Of a stretch of DNA of 15,764 nt, positions 13,364-15,764 are shown piece after piece. Origin of the DNA: Pseudomonadota bacterium. Its GTDB lineage: Bacteria > Pseudomonadota > Gammaproteobacteria > Steroidobacterales > Steroidobacteraceae. Every line of letters starts with the position of its first letter. The first letter of the stretch is position 1. The notes below the pieces were generated by a model. That model had not been told where the DNA came from. It saw only the letters and a program-made list of their open reading frames with translations, and did no database searches. The stretch spans positions 1 through 15,764 of the forward strand of contig CANGMU010000034.1 of the NCBI GenBank assembly GCA_947454665.1, given 5' to 3'. Made by a program: the position numbers and the translations under genes.

Positions 13364-14881
13364 ATGCAACAGACCGTACATCCCACGCTGCAACTGCGTC
13401 CGGTTGCGATCGACACCTACCGCGAAAACGTCGCGTACGTGCACCGCGACTGTCCGCTGTATCTGATCGAGGGATTCCAGGCGCTCTCCAAGGTCGAGAT
13501 CCGCGGTGCGAACGGCGAGGGCCGTTCCCTGCTTGCGGTGCTCAACGTGGTGGACGACGACTGCATCACCTCCCAAGACCAGCTGGGGCTCTCGCAGGAC
13601 ACCTTCCGCCGGCTGGGGCTGCCCGCGGGCACACCGGTCACCGTCCACCACGCCAAACCACCCGCATCGCTGGGTGCCGTGCACCACAAGATTGCCGGGG
13701 AACGACTGGGCTACGAGGATTACGCGGGCATCGCCCGGGACATTGCCGATTACCGGTATTCGAAGATCGAGCTGGCGGCATTCCTCGTGGCCTGCAGCCA
13801 GACGGGCCTCGAACGCGATGAAGTGCTGCACCTGACGCGCGCCATGGTCGAGAGCGGCGATCGGCTGGACTGGCATGAACCGTTGGTGGCGGACAAGCAC
13901 TGCATCGGCGGCATTCCCGGCAATCGCACCAGCATGCTGGTCGTGCCCATCGTGGCGGCGCACGGGATGTTCATCCCGAAGACCTCGAGCCGCGCCATCA
14001 CCTCGCCAGCCGGCACGGCCGACACGATGGAAGTGCTCGCGCAGGTGGAGCTGCCGCTGGACAAGGTGCGCGACATCGTCCGCGCTCACCGCGGCTGCGT
14101 AGCTTGGGGTGGTACGGCAGCACTTGCACCGGTGGACGACATCCTGATCTCCGTCGAACGCCCATTGGCGCTCGACTCGCCCGGGCAGATGGTCGCCTCG
14201 ATCCTGTCCAAGAAACTCGCCGCCGGTGCCACGCACCTGCTGCTCGACATCCCCATGGGGCCGACGGCCAAGGTGCGCAGCCAGGCCGAGGCACTGCGTC
14301 TGCGCAAGCTTTTCGAATTCGTCGGCGACCGCGTCGGTCTGCAACTGGAGGTCATCATCACCGATGGTCGTCAGCCGATCGGGCGCGGCATCGGTCCCGC
14401 ACTGGAAGCGCGTGACATCATGCAGGTGCTGGAGAACCACCCCGACCAGCCCCGCGACCTGCGCGAGAAGGCCCTGCAGCTGTCGAGCCGCATCCTGGAA
14501 TTCGATCCGGACGTGCGCGGTGGCGAAGGCTACCTGCTCGCCCGCGACATCCTCGACTCCGGTCGCGCACTGGAAAAGATGCGCGCGATCATCGCTGCGC
14601 AGGGCGCCGCGCCCCAGCAGGCGCAGCCCGGCCCACTGAAGCACCCCGTGCTGGCCGACCGGGATGGCACAGTCATGGCGATCGACAACCTGCGCATGGC
14701 CCGCATCGCGAGCCTCGCCGGGGCGCCGATCGACAAGGGCGCCGGCGTGGACCTCTACCGCAAGCTGGGCGAGGTCGTGAAACAGGGCGAGCCGCTGTAC
14801 GCGATCCACGCCGAGCACGAAGCAGAGTTCTCCTTCGCCTGCGAGGCCGCCAAGGCTGGCAACGGGTTCACGCTGTCATGA
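13364..14881 (+). CDS. Thymidine phosphorylase family protein, archaeal AMP phosphorylase type
   Basis: 505 residues, longer than E. coli DeoA (440). Pyrimidine-nucleoside phosphorylases split nucleosides with phosphate; the archaeal relatives act on nucleoside monophosphates, giving a base and ribose 1,5-bisphosphate. Seen: an N-terminal domain of about 110 residues as in archaeal AMP phosphorylase, helical region 115-170, phosphate-site motif DKHCIGGIPGNRTS (177-190), IPKTSSRAITSPAGTADTME (204-223), LLLDIPMGPTAKV, ITDGRQPIGRGIGPALEARD, and the C-terminal beta domain (DNLRMARIASLAGAP, DKGAGVDLYRKLGE). HAMAP calls bacterial members putative thymidine phosphorylase, so thymidine versus AMP/CMP/UMP is unresolved. 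Its TGA overlaps the next ATG (14878-14881). A ribosome-binding site is absent. Confidence 0.88.
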   Translation: MQQTVHPTLQLRPVAIDTYRENVAYVHRDCPLYLIEGFQALSKVEIRGANGEGRSLLAVLNVVDDDCITSQDQLGLSQDTFRRLGLPAGTPVTVHHAKPPASLGAVHHKIAGERLGYEDYAGIARDIADYRYSKIELAAFLVACSQTGLERDEVLHLTRAMVESGDRLDWHEPLVADKHCIGGIPGNRTSMLVVPIVAAHGMFIPKTSSRAITSPAGTADTMEVLAQVELPLDKVRDIVRAHRGCVAWGGTAALAPVDDILISVERPLALDSPGQMVASILSKKLAAGATHLLLDIPMGPTAKVRSQAEALRLRKLFEFVGDRVGLQLEVIITDGRQPIGRGIGPALEARDIMQVLENHPDQPRDLREKALQLSSRILEFDPDVRGGEGYLLARDILDSGRALEKMRAIIAAQGAAPQQAQPGPLKHPVLADRDGTVMAIDNLRMARIASLAGAPIDKGAGVDLYRKLGEVVKQGEPLYAIHAEHEAEFSFACEAAKAGNGFTLS

Positions 14882-15753
14882 GCAGCGGGCCGCTGATCCT
14901 CGGCTTCCCGAGCTATGCGGCCGCTGCACGGCGGCTCGCCGACAAGACCGCGCTGGGCTATGACGAGGTCGTGGCCCACCGATTCCCCGACGGCGAAAGC
15001 CAGGTGCGCCTGCCGGCTACCTTGCCGGAAGAAGTGGTCTTCTGCCTGAGCCTGGATGATCCGAACCACAAGCTCGTCGAACTCGAACTGGCGGCGAGCG
15101 CGGCGCGTGAACTGGGTGCGCGGCACCTCACGCTGGTTGCGCCCTATCTCTGTTACATGCGGCAGGACATGGCCTTCCATCCTGGCGAGGCGGTCAGCCA
15201 GCGGATCATCGGCGCCCTGCTCGCGCGACATTTCGAGACGGTCATCACGGTGGATGCGCACCTGCACCGGACGGCTGAACTTTCAGCGGCCGTTCCGGTG
15301 CCTCGCGCCGTGAACCTCAGCGCCGCGGCCGTGATCGGCGACTGGCTCGCCGCACGCGGCGGTCGGCCCCTGCTGCTCGGACCGGACGAGGAGTCCGCGC
15401 AATGGGTACGCAGCGCCGCGGCCGCCGGAGGCTTCGACTGGGGCGTGGCGCACAAGGACCGCTTCGGTGATCGCGACGTGCGCGTGACACTGCCGGACAT
15501 CGACGTGCGCGGCCGCGATGTCGTGCTGGTCGATGACGTGGCCAGCACCGGCCACAGCCTCGCCGCCGCGGCCCGACTGCTGCGTGACCGGGGCGCGACA
15601 TCGATCGAGGTCGCGGTCACCCATGCCCTGTTCGTCGGCGATGCGATGGACCTGCTGCGCGACGCGGGCGTCGGCGGCATCCACAGCACGGACAGCGTCC
15701 CGCACCCCACCAACGCCCTGTCCCTCGATCGCCTGCTGGCTTCGGCGCTTTAA
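14878..15753 (+). CDS. PRPP synthetase-like protein (short, archaeal-length)
   Basis: 291 residues, shorter than the ~315 of housekeeping Prs and near the ~285 of archaeal enzymes. PRPP synthetase transfers diphosphate from ATP to ribose 5-phosphate. Seen: RFPDGE (35-40), the ATP-site segment PYLCYMRQDMAFHPGEAVS (89-107), VDAHLH (125-130) matching the VDxHxxQ region with a change, LGPDEES (167-173), HKDR (192-195), and the PRPP loop VVLVDDVASTGHS (215-227). C-terminal HPTNALSLDRLLA matches the family end. It is probably a paralogue of the main prs, since it overlaps the phosphorylase by ATGA and so works with it. Whether it uses ribose 5-phosphate or another sugar phosphate is open. Confidence 0.87.
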   Translation: MSSGPLILGFPSYAAAARRLADKTALGYDEVVAHRFPDGESQVRLPATLPEEVVFCLSLDDPNHKLVELELAASAARELGARHLTLVAPYLCYMRQDMAFHPGEAVSQRIIGALLARHFETVITVDAHLHRTAELSAAVPVPRAVNLSAAAVIGDWLAARGGRPLLLGPDEESAQWVRSAAAAGGFDWGVAHKDRFGDRDVRVTLPDIDVRGRDVVLVDDVASTGHSLAAAARLLRDRGATSIEVAVTHALFVGDAMDLLRDAGVGGIHSTDSVPHPTNALSLDRLLASAL

Positions 15754-15764
15754 GCCATCCGCCG

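Noticed and set aside
12160..13821. 553-codon plus-strand frame across the transglycosylase and phosphorylase starts
   Set aside because: It overlaps the complete GH23 enzyme on the other strand and the start of the phosphorylase in another frame; no motifs were found.
13265..14818. 517-codon minus-strand frame opposite the phosphorylase
   Set aside because: The plus-strand phosphorylase has complete motifs and a 4-nt overlap with the next gene; the antisense frame is a codon-bias shadow.

Overview
The window looks like a chromosomal housekeeping segment of a high-GC gammaproteobacterium, of a Xanthomonadales/Nevskiales/Steroidobacter-like kind. This rests on the pilT-pilU pair, the divergent yggS-proC-yggT cluster, and the general protein resemblance; the genus cannot be fixed from the sequence alone. 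No tRNA, rRNA, insertion sequence, phage gene, CRISPR array or defence system was seen. No gene-free stretch exceeds 300 bases; the longest (7543-7815) is the leader of an HU-like gene and is described below.

Layout. (1) 1-1997, plus strand: the 3' end of pyrB, a PyrK-type flavin/[2Fe-2S] subunit, and a predicted secreted methyltransferase. (2) 2036-5372, minus strand: three tandem PilT-family type IV pilus ATPases in the order pilT, pilU, and a second PilU-like paralogue. (3) 5425-7542, plus strand: yggS, proC, yggT. (4) 7816-8127, plus strand: a monocistronic HU-like protein with a structured leader and a strong terminator. (5) 8214-11457, minus strand: a 73-residue unknown protein, then htpG, msrB and an alpha/beta hydrolase. 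The last three are joined by ATGA overlaps, and a heat-shock-type promoter sits before htpG. (6) 11583-13338, minus strand: a lytic transglycosylase and an L,D-transpeptidase, both acting on peptidoglycan. (7) 13364-15753, plus strand: an archaeal-type thymidine/AMP phosphorylase overlapping a short PRPP-synthetase-like protein.

How they fit together. pyrB/pyrK belong to pyrimidine synthesis. The phosphorylase and PRPP-synthetase-like pair suggest a nucleotide salvage module. The ATPases power pilus retraction. htpG-msrB-hydrolase looks like a stress operon. The two murein enzymes are cell-wall remodelling neighbours.

The most interesting signals are regulatory and contextual rather than a wholly new system. 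Four genes (yggS, the L,D-transpeptidase, the transglycosylase and the phosphorylase) have no Shine-Dalgarno sequence and carry a -10-like box 6-7 nt before the start codon, as expected of leaderless mRNAs. A sigma32-like promoter overlaps the stop codon of the gene upstream of htpG. The third pilus ATPase has lost one of the two His-box histidines. The phosphorylase/PRPP-synthetase pair is the best candidate for an under-described pathway.
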